Origin: CBDANO01 sp965197665
Lineage (GTDB): Bacteria > Chloroflexota > Dehalococcoidia > Lucifugimonadales > UBA3495
Assembly (NCBI GenBank): GCA_965197665.1
Contig: CBDANO010000003.1
Location: 496,001 to 560,000, forward strand
DNA length: 64,000 nucleotides
Reading direction: 5' to 3'
In this document: positions 9,039 to 17,853 of the stretch, piece by piece
Numbering within the stretch: the stretch's first letter is position 1
Layout: every line of letters begins with the position of its first letter
Position numbers and translations under genes: made by a program
Notes under the pieces: model-generated
Database searches by the model: none
What the model saw: only the letters and a program-made list of their open reading frames with translations
Told to the model about the DNA's origin: nothing

Positions 9039-9502
9039 TGCTTGACCTCGACGATCATCTCGATCTCTACAGGCATTCCGAAGGGGAGACTGCCCATGCC
9101 CACGGCAGAGCGGGCGTGCCGTCCGGCTTCGCCGTAGAGGCTGACCAGCAGGTCGGAAGCGCCGTTGGCGACCTTGGGTGGGTCCCCAAAGTCGGGGGCG
9201 CAGTTGATCATGCAAAGGAGCTTGATCACCCTCTTCACGTTGTCTAGATCGTCAATCTCCTGCTTCAACGTGGCCAGCAGGTTCAACATGGTCTGCCTGG
9301 CGCAATCATAACCCTGCTCGATGGTCAGGTCGGCGCCAAGCTTCCCCAAGTGCAGGAACCCTCCTTCGGGCAGTCCGGGGCCGTGGCCCGCGGTGTATAC
9401 CAAGTTCCCCGTCCGCACCGAGGACACGAAGTTACCCGCCGCCGACGGGCGGTACGGCGGCAGTGCGAGCCCCATTTCATTGAGCTTCCGTTCGATCTCC
9501 AC
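9035..9502 (-). CDS. RidA family protein (Rid/YjgF/UK114)
   Basis: 155 residues. The C-terminal HARSAVGMGSLPFGMPVEIE matches the RidA signature with the conserved Arg. RidA enzymes hydrolyse reactive enamine/imine intermediates to ketoacids and ammonia. This member belongs to the longer group with an N-terminal MEIERKLNEMGLALPP, often found beside amidohydrolases. That fits its place next to the D-aminoacylase-like gene. Confidence 0.9.
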   Translation of the reverse strand: MEIERKLNEMGLALPPYRPSAAGNFVSSVRTGNLVYTAGHGPGLPEGGFLHLGKLGADLTIEQGYDCARQTMLNLLATLKQEIDDLDNVKRVIKLLCMINCAPDFGDPPKVANGASDLLVSLYGEAGRHARSAVGMGSLPFGMPVEIEMIVEVKH

Positions 9503-9629
9503 TTGGACCTCCTTTCATTCTTACGGTTTCGGATTGATAAAGCGGTTGTAAAGCTTCTTCTCCTTCTTGCCGGGGCGGGCCAACTCTCGCGTTGCCCTTG
9601 GACGGGACATATGAAACTCGCTCGCCAGT

Positions 9630-11204
9630 CTAGGCGGCCACGCCGCGGCGCAGGGCTTGGCCCGGCAGCGCTCCCGTATGCTGGCCGTGGTCCATGACCA
9701 CGGTCCCGTTGACGATTACGTAGTCTATTCCGCTGGGAAACTGCTTCGGGTTTTGCTTGGTAGCGTTGGCGGTTATCGTGCCGGCGTCGAAGACGACGAC
9801 GTCCGCTTTCATGCCGTCCCGGAGCACTCCCCGGTCGATTAGGCCCAACCGTTGCGCCGGGAAGGAGGTCATTTTTCTGACGGCGTCCTGCAACAGAATC
9901 TTTCGCTCCTCCCGGACTATCGTGGATAGAATATGAGGAAAGGTGCCGTATGCCATTGGCGGAGGATAATCGCCCAGTAGAAGAGCGTCGGTACCCACCA
10001 TATACAGGGGGTGAGCGATGAAGTCCGGGAGGCTCGACTCGTCCGCGATGTCGGCGTAGTAGGAAACCCTCAGGTCCTCGTCCAAGAGCAGGTCGCAGAT
10101 GGCGTCTACCGGGTTCTTGCCCACCATGTCGGCGACTTCGGCCACCGACCGGCCTTCAAACCGGCGGTTATGGGGCTGCTTGAAGTAGGTCACCCACATC
10201 TCGTCCCATCCGCGGCCCCGGGGGGTTACTTCCCGGCGGAGCCGCTCCCGGCCTTCCTCGGAGCGGATGACCTCCTTTAGCTTGTCTGGCCCGCCGTCTT
10301 GGGCCCAGTGAGGGAAAGTGATTATGATGCGGGTGCCGCCGTAGCGGTAGGGGAACATGTCGAAGGTGATGTCCATGCTGTCTTCCCGGGCTTCATCCAC
10401 GAGGTCCAAGATAGGCCGAGCGCCGCCGGGGTGGGTCTTTCGCCGGAAGAGGTGGGTAATGTGAATCGGCACGCCGCTGCGCCGGCCGATGTCAACGGCC
10501 TCGCGGCAGGGGTCCAGGTAGCGGTCCCCCAGCCAGTTGCGCACGTGGGTATGATAGATGCCTCCCAGCCGGGCCACCTCGGTGGACAGGGTTACCAACT
10601 CGTCGGTATCGGCAAAGCTTCCCGGAGGGTAGTCCAGACCGGTGGACATGCCGCAGGCCCCGTCGCCCATGCTCTCCCGGACCAAGGCCTTCATGTCCTC
10701 CATCTCCGCCGGAGTTGTGGGCCGGTCGTTCCAGCCGACGGCATTAATCCGTATGGGGGCGTTGCCCACTATGTAGGCTATGTTGACCGCTACTTTGCGG
10801 TCGAACATGGCCAGGTATTCCGCCACGCTGGACCAGATTCCGGGAAGGGGAGGGTCGCCGTCCAAGCCCGAGTTAAGCTGGATGAAACGGTACAAGTCTT
10901 CTTCGGACCGGAAGGGGGCATAGGAGTTGCCGTCTATGCCCACCAACTCGGTAGTGATTCCTTGAGAGACCTTGGCCTCGTGCTTCGGCTCCGCTAGGAT
11001 GACCAGCCCCGAGTGGGCGTGGACGTCGATGAATCCGGGGCATACCACCTTTCCCGCGGCGTCCAAGGTCCGTTGCCCTTCCAATCGGGAGTCGTCGCCC
11101 CGGATAATCGTTACTTTATCGCCCGCGATACCCAGAGTCCCGTCAAATCCGGGATTTCCGGTGCCGTCCAGAATTCGGCCGCCCTTGATTAGCAAGTCGA
11201 ACAT
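9630..11204 (-). CDS. N-acyl-D-amino-acid deacylase-like amidohydrolase
   Basis: 524 residues. MFDLLIKGGRILDGTGNPGF and GFIDVHAHSG (metal-binding HxH) open the TIM barrel. THVRNW and HITHL supply further His ligands, and VGTDALLLGDYPPP carries the catalytic Asp. The C-terminal composite beta domain ends with the usual KADVVVFDAGTI segment. The D-aminoacylase/N-acyl-D-glutamate deacylase family has this length and order. The exact acyl-amino acid is unknown. It is followed on the same strand by RidA. Confidence 0.88.
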   Translation of the reverse strand: MFDLLIKGGRILDGTGNPGFDGTLGIAGDKVTIIRGDDSRLEGQRTLDAAGKVVCPGFIDVHAHSGLVILAEPKHEAKVSQGITTELVGIDGNSYAPFRSEEDLYRFIQLNSGLDGDPPLPGIWSSVAEYLAMFDRKVAVNIAYIVGNAPIRINAVGWNDRPTTPAEMEDMKALVRESMGDGACGMSTGLDYPPGSFADTDELVTLSTEVARLGGIYHTHVRNWLGDRYLDPCREAVDIGRRSGVPIHITHLFRRKTHPGGARPILDLVDEAREDSMDITFDMFPYRYGGTRIIITFPHWAQDGGPDKLKEVIRSEEGRERLRREVTPRGRGWDEMWVTYFKQPHNRRFEGRSVAEVADMVGKNPVDAICDLLLDEDLRVSYYADIADESSLPDFIAHPLYMVGTDALLLGDYPPPMAYGTFPHILSTIVREERKILLQDAVRKMTSFPAQRLGLIDRGVLRDGMKADVVVFDAGTITANATKQNPKQFPSGIDYVIVNGTVVMDHGQHTGALPGQALRRGVAA

Positions 11205-11273
11205 GCGCCTTCTCCTTTGGGAAGATTAGCCTAACTTCAGTTGGGCCAATGCTAGTGACATAGAAGCGCCCAG

Positions 11274-12398
11274 TCAACCAAGATGAGGCGCTATCGACCG
11301 GAATCCCTTGATCACCTCCAACGCGCCCTCCACCAAGTCCTCCATTATCCGGGCGGCGGGCCTTGGCTCGGTGAGCATCCCCCCGATTTGCCCGGCCGGG
11401 TTGTTGAGCAGGTCATGCCGCTCGGCGGCGTTGGCGGCCTCGGCGAAGTCTTCCATCAGCACTTGCTGCAAGGGCATGGGCAACGGGTCCAAGCCCGACT
11501 TGTCCCAAGCCTCGATGACCACGTTCTTGTAGTCTCTGGCCGTCTTGCCAGTGTAGGCCCGAGTAATAATGAAGTCCGACGTATCTCCGCCAAGGATATC
11601 TTGCTTGTGACGCTCCGGTATCCGGCACTCCTCGGCTACCAGGAAGGCGGTGCCCACCCACACCCCAACCGCCCCCAGAGCCAGGGCGGCGGCGACGCCC
11701 CTCCCGTCGGCGATGCCGCCAGCGCCAATCACCGGCAGTGGCCTCACCGCGTCCACTACCTGGGGAATCAGCGGGAAGTTGGCGATACGACCGGTGTGGC
11801 CTCCCGACTCATAGCCTTGAGCAACGACGATATCCACCCCGGCTTGGGCCTGACGGCGGGCGTGGCGCACGGCCCCGGCAAGGCCGATGGTAGCAATACC
11901 CCGGGACCGGGCTTCCGGGACCACCCAGGAAGGATCACCCAACGCCGCCGCAAACACCGGGACCTTCTCGTCCAACACCACCTGTACTTGCTCTCGAATC
12001 TTTCCGGGAGACAGGACCGTATCTTCCGTCGCTTGGGCTTCCGGTAGGTCGAACTCACGGGCCAAGCTGCGCACGAACTCCACGTGCTTAGGATGGTCGC
12101 GCTGTAGCTGTTGGCGGACCATTTCTCGGGTGTCGCCCACCTCGGCCATGCTGGCGGGAAGGAGCAAGTCTACTCCGAAGGGCCTGTCGGTCAAAGAGCG
12201 GACCTCTTGGATACGGGCGCGAATTTCTCCCGGGGCCAGTCCCGTTGCGCCCATAACGCCCAGCCCCCCTGCGTTGGAAACCGCCGCAACCAACCGGGGA
12301 GGAGTTGCGTCGCCTCTGCCGCCCATGCCAGCCAGGCAAATGGGGTATTCGATGCCGAGAAAGTCGCACAGGGGAGTACGCAATACGGGAGGCGCCAT
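11274..12398 (-). CDS. Nitronate monooxygenase (2-nitropropane dioxygenase family)
   Basis: 374 residues. The N-terminal TPLCDFLGIEYPICLAGMGG, QGYESGGHTG and GAGGIADGRGVAAALALGA (flavin phosphate binding) are FMN-dependent nitronate monooxygenase signatures. It oxidises alkyl nitronates such as propionate-3-nitronate to carbonyl compounds and nitrite. It lies 69 bp upstream of the D-aminoacylase-like gene on the same strand. Confidence 0.9.
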   Translation of the reverse strand: MAPPVLRTPLCDFLGIEYPICLAGMGGRGDATPPRLVAAVSNAGGLGVMGATGLAPGEIRARIQEVRSLTDRPFGVDLLLPASMAEVGDTREMVRQQLQRDHPKHVEFVRSLAREFDLPEAQATEDTVLSPGKIREQVQVVLDEKVPVFAAALGDPSWVVPEARSRGIATIGLAGAVRHARRQAQAGVDIVVAQGYESGGHTGRIANFPLIPQVVDAVRPLPVIGAGGIADGRGVAAALALGAVGVWVGTAFLVAEECRIPERHKQDILGGDTSDFIITRAYTGKTARDYKNVVIEAWDKSGLDPLPMPLQQVLMEDFAEAANAAERHDLLNNPAGQIGGMLTEPRPAARIMEDLVEGALEVIKGFRSIAPHLG

Positions 12399-12421
12399 GC
12401 TTCATCTCCTCAGTGGTCGCT

Positions 12422-12892
12422 TCACTTATAGGAAAGGGCCGCAATTTCGGCCCGGCTAGCCTTGGCCAGGTTCTTTGGGGTAATCATGATTTCATTGCCC
12501 CACACACCAGCCCCGACACCCAATATCTCTTCTTGCATCAGCGCCGCGTCGATGAAAGACCTGAAGCCGGATGGTTGCCAGTGAAAAGGCGGGATGGACC
12601 CGATCTCGTAGCCGGTTACTTGCTTGACGGTGGCAGGCCCCGCCAGGCTGACGTTCCGGGAGCCGACGGCCCGCTTGAGTTGCCCGGAGACAGCGTTTTT
12701 GTCTCCGCCCAGCATCACCAGGACCCGCTCACCGGAACCGGTCTCGAATATCAGGGTCTTGACCATCTGGCCCGGTCTATATCCCAGGGCCTCGGCCACG
12801 CTGACCGCTCCCTTTTCCGTTGCGGCGGGGAAGGACAGCTTCTCGTAAGGTATATCCAATCCGCTCAAATAATCGTGGGCGGGAAGGTTCAT
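12422..12892 (-). CDS. YbaK/EbsC family aminoacyl-tRNA deacylase
   Basis: 156 residues from ATG 12892. An alternative start at 12958 would overlap the upstream gene. MVKTLIFETGSG holds the conserved Lys of the YbaK/ProX editing fold, and GYEIGSIPPF matches the GxxxGxxPP loop. Such proteins deacylate mischarged tRNA (Cys- or Ala-tRNA-Pro). Specificity is not determinable here. It follows the maleylpyruvate isomerase-domain gene by 37 bp. Confidence 0.85.
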   Translation of the reverse strand: MNLPAHDYLSGLDIPYEKLSFPAATEKGAVSVAEALGYRPGQMVKTLIFETGSGERVLVMLGGDKNAVSGQLKRAVGSRNVSLAGPATVKQVTGYEIGSIPPFHWQPSGFRSFIDAALMQEEILGVGAGVWGNEIMITPKNLAKASRAEIAALSYK

Positions 12893-12929
12893 CGTTGGGA
12901 CTCGCTGCTGAGGGCTTACCGTCGCTTGG

Positions 12930-13871
12930 TTACCAAAGCCCTTCGAACCTATCGGCAAGTTCTGAAGGGAACCCGCCCTCGGTAATCAGGCGTCGATCAT
13001 CAACCGCCGATTCCAAGGAAAGACGGCGGGTCACCAGGAGAACGAAGTCACTTACACTGCATTGAAACACCGCGTCCGGCGATTTGGGATTTTCAATCTC
13101 TACACCGGCAGGCTCCAGCCTGGCCTGGCCACCGTCGAAGACAAGGTCGTAAGCGCCCAAGCCGGCGCCGGTTAGCTGAAAGCGGTAGCGGCCGCCGGCG
13201 GCTCCAATATCGGCAGGCCCGCTGGCGGCAGGCTTGAAGAAATAGTGGCAGACCGCTGTGACTATGTCCATAGACATGGCCAGGCTTTCCGCCGGCAGCG
13301 CGGCGTCAGGCTGGAACCTTGATCTAATATCCCAGCCATGCACCGCCAGCTCGAACATGCGCAAAGAGAGGACCATCCACGCCGGCATAACACTTACGGG
13401 GTGATAGCAGGGCGTCTCCCAATCGTTAATGCTGAGCCGGGCGAAGGTTTGGTTCATTAGTTCGTCGGCGGCCCGGAACTTCTCCAGCAATCCGTCTTCT
13501 ACGTCTTTGCGGTAAGCCACAGCCGCTTCGGCGTTGGCGGCGCTCATCACCTCCGGAGCGGCGCCAAATAGAAAGGCAAACCCGTCCGGCGGCGTTGCCT
13601 GTCCTTCCAACCCCCGGGAAATGATCCCCGTGTAGAATTGGGCGCCGCCGGTGAGATGGGCCGCCACGTCCGCGATAGTCCAACCGTCGCACGCGCTCGG
13701 CCGCGCCCAGTCATCTGGGGAGAGGCTTTGCAGGTACTCGGTTAGCTGCTCCGATTCCCCCCTGACCAACTGCGCCCGGTCGGGATACGAAAGTGCTTCC
13801 AACTGCGTAGCTCCTGCTTCCAGCGTCTCCGTCGTCTTTCTCTCGTCGACACGCGCCATATCGACGGCCAA
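12930..13871 (-). CDS. Maleylpyruvate isomerase-type (DinB-like) protein
   Basis: 313 residues. LSPDDWARPSACDGWTIADV and AAHLTGGAQFY contain the mycothiol-dependent maleylpyruvate isomerase N-terminal (DinB-like four-helix) domain with the metal-ligand His. A second conserved His lies in ELAVHGWDIR. The C-terminal domain (residues about 215-313) resembles an SCP2-like lipid-binding fold. Members are thiol transferases in bacteria using mycothiol or bacillithiol. The substrate is unknown. Confidence 0.8.
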   Translation of the reverse strand: MAVDMARVDERKTTETLEAGATQLEALSYPDRAQLVRGESEQLTEYLQSLSPDDWARPSACDGWTIADVAAHLTGGAQFYTGIISRGLEGQATPPDGFAFLFGAAPEVMSAANAEAAVAYRKDVEDGLLEKFRAADELMNQTFARLSINDWETPCYHPVSVMPAWMVLSLRMFELAVHGWDIRSRFQPDAALPAESLAMSMDIVTAVCHYFFKPAASGPADIGAAGGRYRFQLTGAGLGAYDLVFDGGQARLEPAGVEIENPKSPDAVFQCSVSDFVLLVTRRLSLESAVDDRRLITEGGFPSELADRFEGLW

Positions 13872-13913
13872 TCCGGCAATCGGACCCCCGGCTGGAAAAG
13901 CTTGTTTGCCGGG

Positions 13914-14879
13914 TTAGCTGGGTACCAAGTACTTCTTGGGAATCTCGGCGCCGACAGTATATTGCAACCTGCCCAAACGCACCATCTGATAGACGTTCAC
14001 TCGAAACTCGGGGTTGATGCAGGTGTGCATATAGGCCTCTCGTTCCGAGACCCCGTACTCGGTGACCATCCACTCCATCAAGTTGACCACGGCGCTTTCC
14101 ACCGCGTTTTCCAGGGGCCTGAAGGAGTAGAGGGAGACGATGGTTTCCGGCTTTTCCAAGCGAACGAAGGGAATAGATTTATTCTTGATTACCTTGCAAC
14201 TGAGGGTCAACTCGGCCCTGGTCTCGTCGGCGGTGCCGTAGAACTCGGTATCCCCCTGGCTGCCGTGGACGTCCCCCACGTAGAGCAACCCGCCGGGGTG
14301 GTAGCAGTTCAGATAGCACTTGGTACCTACTTTGATGTCCCGAACGTCCAAGTTGCCGCCCCAAGGCCCCTGACCCACGACGCTGGTTTCCACTTCCCGT
14401 TCGGGGGCGACGCCGATGGTGCCGATGAAGGGCTGAAGGTCCCAGGTGATCTTGTCGGTAAACACTCCCTTGCCGTCTTTCGTGGTGCCGCTGGGGCCCG
14501 GCAAGTGCTTGATAATGTGGACGTAGGGGCCGTGCACCGCCCGCCACTTGGCCGAGTCGCCAAGGGGGCCGAAGCCCGGCCTGAAGACGGTGCAACCCTG
14601 ATCATCCACGACAATCTGCTCGATAGTGACTTCCAGCAGGTCCCCCTTCTCCGCGCCTTCGACGTACACCGGACCTCCTATGGGGTTGGCCTTGGGAGGT
14701 TCGAATTTCCTGGTGGGCAGATCATTCAAACGCGGCGCAACGTCGGCGGAGCGCACCAACCCCGCAAAGGCGTCCTCAGTGTCCACGGCGAAGCTCTCGC
14801 CTTGCCGGACTCGCAGCTTGGGCGGATGCCGGTGGTCGAACTCGAACTCCATGGCTTGCTCTCTGGATATCCTTTGCAT
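13914..14879 (-). CDS. Acetamidase/formamidase family protein
   Basis: 321 residues. GDVHGSQGDTEFYGTADETR is the diagnostic FmdA/AmdA segment, preceded by the NCYHPGGLLYVGD block. The family hydrolyses formamide or acetamide to the acid and ammonia with a Zn site. Its location in a run of amide-cleaving enzymes fits. It is followed after 42 bp by the maleylpyruvate isomerase-domain gene on the same strand. Confidence 0.92.
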   Translation of the reverse strand: MQRISREQAMEFEFDHRHPPKLRVRQGESFAVDTEDAFAGLVRSADVAPRLNDLPTRKFEPPKANPIGGPVYVEGAEKGDLLEVTIEQIVVDDQGCTVFRPGFGPLGDSAKWRAVHGPYVHIIKHLPGPSGTTKDGKGVFTDKITWDLQPFIGTIGVAPEREVETSVVGQGPWGGNLDVRDIKVGTKCYLNCYHPGGLLYVGDVHGSQGDTEFYGTADETRAELTLSCKVIKNKSIPFVRLEKPETIVSLYSFRPLENAVESAVVNLMEWMVTEYGVSEREAYMHTCINPEFRVNVYQMVRLGRLQYTVGAEIPKKYLVPS

Positions 14880-15316
14880 ATTTCACCCCTCGCGTTTAAC
14901 CCATGTCGGGCCAATTCTAGGCCAGAGTGGGTCGGCGGGTCTACCGATTGCGGCAAATTTGGGGCGCACTCTTGGCCGGGTCTTTTAAGAATGCTCTGAG
15001 CTGCTCGGTGGATGGTGGGTAGGCGGATAGGGAAGGCGGTTGTGTTGGAGGCTTGTTCAGAGGCCGCCTGATTGTTCTTGCGGTGAGAGCGCCGAAGTCT
15101 TGGAGCATGTGATTGACTTCGTGGGGAGGCGGCCCTATGGTATCCTTTGCTCCGCCGGTAGTACTGATGGACAGGGTTACTCCGGCTAATCTTGCTGAGC
15201 GAGCGGCTCGCCAGCCCCTTGGCACGGAGCCGCGCCGCCGAATCTCCACCGGGCTCGGCCGCTCCGGACAACCGGGATAGACTCCAACGCTTCGAGGGCA
15301 ACTGAAGGAGGACGGA
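14880..15316. other. Divergent intergenic region, no gene seen
   Basis: 437 bp between the divergent acetamidase and amidohydrolase genes. I see no convincing short gene or hairpin. AAGGAGG just before 15317 is the ribosome site of the next gene. Promoters for both genes presumably lie here. Confidence 0.6.
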
Positions 15317-16657
15317 ATGCAAGGGAAGAACGAAGGGTATAAGTTGGTCCGGGCGGGCCTTCTCATCGACGGCAAGGGCGGCCCTCCGGCCCAAGAAGGA
15401 GCGGTGCTGACCAAGGGGAGCAAGATCGTCGCGGTCGGCCCGGCCCGGGAGGTGGCGGCCCCCGAGAACGCTCCCGTGGAGACCTTCGACTACCCGGGCA
15501 TGACCGTGATGCCGGGAATGATCGACTGCCATACCCACCATAACGGATTCGGCGACGGGCGGTTGGGGGACGAGCTTGCCAAGTTGCCGGACGAAATCCT
15601 GTCCCTCCAGTCGGCCCGCAACGCTAGGGCAAGTCTCTATTCCGGGGTGACCACCATTCGGGACAACGGGGCCAAGAATAATACGATGTTCCGGGTGCGG
15701 GACGCCATCTTGCAAGGGATTACTCCGGGTCCCCGCATGGTGCTGACCGGCCGGCCCATCACCACCGTCGGGGGTCACATGTGGTACTTCGGAACGGAGG
15801 TCACCGGCCCGGTGGAGGCGGTGGCCGCCACCAGGCAGTTGATCAAAGAGGGCGCCGACTACATCAAGATAGCGGCCACCGGAGGCAGTACCCTGACCTC
15901 CAATCCGCTGCTTCCCTCCTTCAACGTTGACGAGTTGACGGCCATCATCAACGAGGCCCACAAGTTTGACAAGCTCACGGCCACCCACTGTACCTCAACT
16001 CAAGGGATTATCAACAGCTTGGACGCCGGTGTGGACATGATCATCCACTGCTTCTTCAAAGAGGCCGACGGGTCGTCATTGTTTAGGGAGGATGTTTGCG
16101 AGCGCATCGCCCGGCAGGAAGCTTATGTAAATCCGACGGTCCACGTGTCCCGGGCCAGAATCTGGGCGCTGCAACATATGAAAGAGGAGAAGGGTCTGTC
16201 CCCGGAGCAGCAAGCCGGGTTGGATGAGTTGCTCGAAGACTACGAAGCGCGTCTGGGATACCTGAGCCGGATGATGGACATGGGGTTGAAGATAATCACC
16301 GGCTCGGACTCTTCCTGGGGGGACTACCAGCTTGGGAACGCGGTGTACGAAATAGAGTGCTTGACCATGGCGGGCTTCTCGCCCATGCAGGGGGTCGTTT
16401 CGGTTACCAGCGAGGCGGCCAAGTCCTTGGGGGTTGACGCTGTCACGGGCACCCTGGAACCGGGAAAAGAGGCCGACGTTATCGTGGTGGACGGGAATCC
16501 CAGCGAGAACATCTTGGACTTGTGGAAAGTGCAAGATGTGTTCCTTGCCGGAAACAGGGTGGACCGGGGTCCCGGCGATTTCCTGGCGGAGATCCGGCAG
16601 CACCCGCCGGCCTCCCGGCCGGAGGAATCACCGCTTTTGACGGCTGCCGCCGGATGA
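15317..16657 (+). CDS. Amidohydrolase family protein (imidazolonepropionase/prolidase-like)
   Basis: 446 residues. PGMIDCHTHHNGFG (HxH metal site), TTIRDNGAK, KIAATGG, THCTS and TGSDSSWGDY (catalytic Asp) occur in the order expected of the subfamily that includes Xaa-Pro dipeptidases and imidazolonepropionase-like enzymes. The C-terminal GTLEPGKEADVIVVDGNP is the composite domain. The start ATG follows AAGGAGGACGGA. Substrate unknown. Confidence 0.9.
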   Translation: MQGKNEGYKLVRAGLLIDGKGGPPAQEGAVLTKGSKIVAVGPAREVAAPENAPVETFDYPGMTVMPGMIDCHTHHNGFGDGRLGDELAKLPDEILSLQSARNARASLYSGVTTIRDNGAKNNTMFRVRDAILQGITPGPRMVLTGRPITTVGGHMWYFGTEVTGPVEAVAATRQLIKEGADYIKIAATGGSTLTSNPLLPSFNVDELTAIINEAHKFDKLTATHCTSTQGIINSLDAGVDMIIHCFFKEADGSSLFREDVCERIARQEAYVNPTVHVSRARIWALQHMKEEKGLSPEQQAGLDELLEDYEARLGYLSRMMDMGLKIITGSDSSWGDYQLGNAVYEIECLTMAGFSPMQGVVSVTSEAAKSLGVDAVTGTLEPGKEADVIVVDGNPSENILDLWKVQDVFLAGNRVDRGPGDFLAEIRQHPPASRPEESPLLTAAAG

Positions 16658-16759
16658 CGGAGGGCGTCAGGTTCCAAAGCATCCAGGGGGGGATCGGCAA
16701 AAGGTTCAAGGACGGGCGTCCAGGGTAGGGTCGTGGTTGAGGGCCTATGGGCCGCGGCT

Positions 16760-17206
16760 CTAGTTATCGGAAGCCGGTTTCAGGTCGATGACGCCCTCGG
16801 ACACCGGGGCCACGTCTACTCCCAGTTTCTTGCTGATTGTCAGCGCCAGAGAAGCGGCCAACTCCTTCATCTCGTTCCGCGCCAGGTAGGGAAGCCAGTC
16901 CAGCGCTTGGGCCAGTTCCACCCGGTAACGCTGGGGATACTTGGGAGTGAGTGAGCCGATGCACCGGAACCTGACCTGCCTCGGTGGATTGACACCAAAG
17001 TGGTTCGGCGCGTTCGAGGAACGGCTTTCGTCCGATACCCACCAATAGACCGTGGCCTCCACGGGCACCGGGGTTGAGTGTTGCCGGCCTCGATGGCTAA
17101 TCTTGAGTCCCGATTGCATGATATTGGGTTCTGCGCCGGTGCGTCTTGGCGGGTCGAGTGTTTTCACCGCGCCGGCGGGAGCGTGATCACTGACAGGCAT
17201 TCTCAT
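16760..17206 (-). CDS. Hypothetical protein
   Basis: 148 residues, or about 120 from the internal ATG (MQSGLKISHRGRQHS). I do not recognise a domain. The central part has YWWVSDESRSS and a possible helix VELAQALDWLPYLARNEMKEL. No signal peptide or membrane segment is visible. It lies alone, convergent with the amidohydrolase gene. Confidence 0.45.
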   Translation of the reverse strand: MRMPVSDHAPAGAVKTLDPPRRTGAEPNIMQSGLKISHRGRQHSTPVPVEATVYWWVSDESRSSNAPNHFGVNPPRQVRFRCIGSLTPKYPQRYRVELAQALDWLPYLARNEMKELAASLALTISKKLGVDVAPVSEGVIDLKPASDN

Positions 17207-17364
17207 GTTTCAGCCTCGAGGTAGGCCGCGGAAGTTTGTTGGGGAACCTTACCCAGTTACTTTAGTTGACAGAATGTTACGGAAGCGTTACCGCCCCCGG
17301 CCGGCCCTTGGCGCCGGGGCATTTCATTCGGCGACGGCAACGGGTTTGCCGGGGGATACCGATT

Positions 17365-17643
17365 TCATTCTTTGGGGGGCCGGTTTGAAAGCGGCGTGGG
17401 GGATTGCTCCAGGGACGTCCAAAGCTGATGCCATACCAACCGGCGCTCTTGATCGGAGAGGGACCGGCCCAAATGCCCCCGGCAAGCAGTGATTGCTTTG
17501 CCCGCCAGATAGCCCCAGCAGCCAGGTTCGCCCGCTTTCCAGCCAATCACTTGGCGGCGGTTGTCTTGGATTACGCCGGCCAGTATCCGGGCCAGCGACT
17601 CTTGCTCCAAGATCATTTCAACGGGGCCGGTTTGGTCGTTCAT
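17365..17643 (-). CDS. Small hypothetical protein
   Basis: 92 residues, mainly alpha-helical by appearance (LARILAGVIQDNRRQVIGW; LSDQERRLVWHQLWTSLEQ). No known domain is recognised. It could form an operon with the downstream hypothetical gene on the same strand. Confidence 0.5.
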   Translation of the reverse strand: MNDQTGPVEMILEQESLARILAGVIQDNRRQVIGWKAGEPGCWGYLAGKAITACRGHLGRSLSDQERRLVWHQLWTSLEQSPTPLSNRPPKE

Positions 17644-17759
17644 CGAAGAGAGTTGGCCTCCCCTTGATCTCGTCGGCGGGCTTTACTCGCGGGTTTCATC
17701 TGCTCACCGAATCGCCACAAGTTGACTTTCGAAAGGCCCTGAAGATCAGGGCTCATCAA

Positions 17760-17787
17760 GTGACAGCGGGCATTTTATGAGTATAAT
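17760..17787 (+). promoter_or_regulatory. Sigma70-like promoter of the amidase gene
   Basis: GTGACA at 17760-17765, a 16-base spacer and a perfect TATAAT at 17782-17787, 66 bp before the amidase start codon. This is the best promoter-like match in the left half of the window. Confidence 0.5.
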
Positions 17788-17853
17788 ACCGGCAGCTTAC
17801 GAGAAATAACACCCGCGCTGGGCGGGTCTTGCCCAACTATACGGACCGGAGAG

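Noticed and set aside
14726..15988. 420-codon minus-strand frame across the amidohydrolase start
   Set aside because: Low-complexity Arg/Gly-rich reading of the opposite strand of a well-supported gene and its promoter region.
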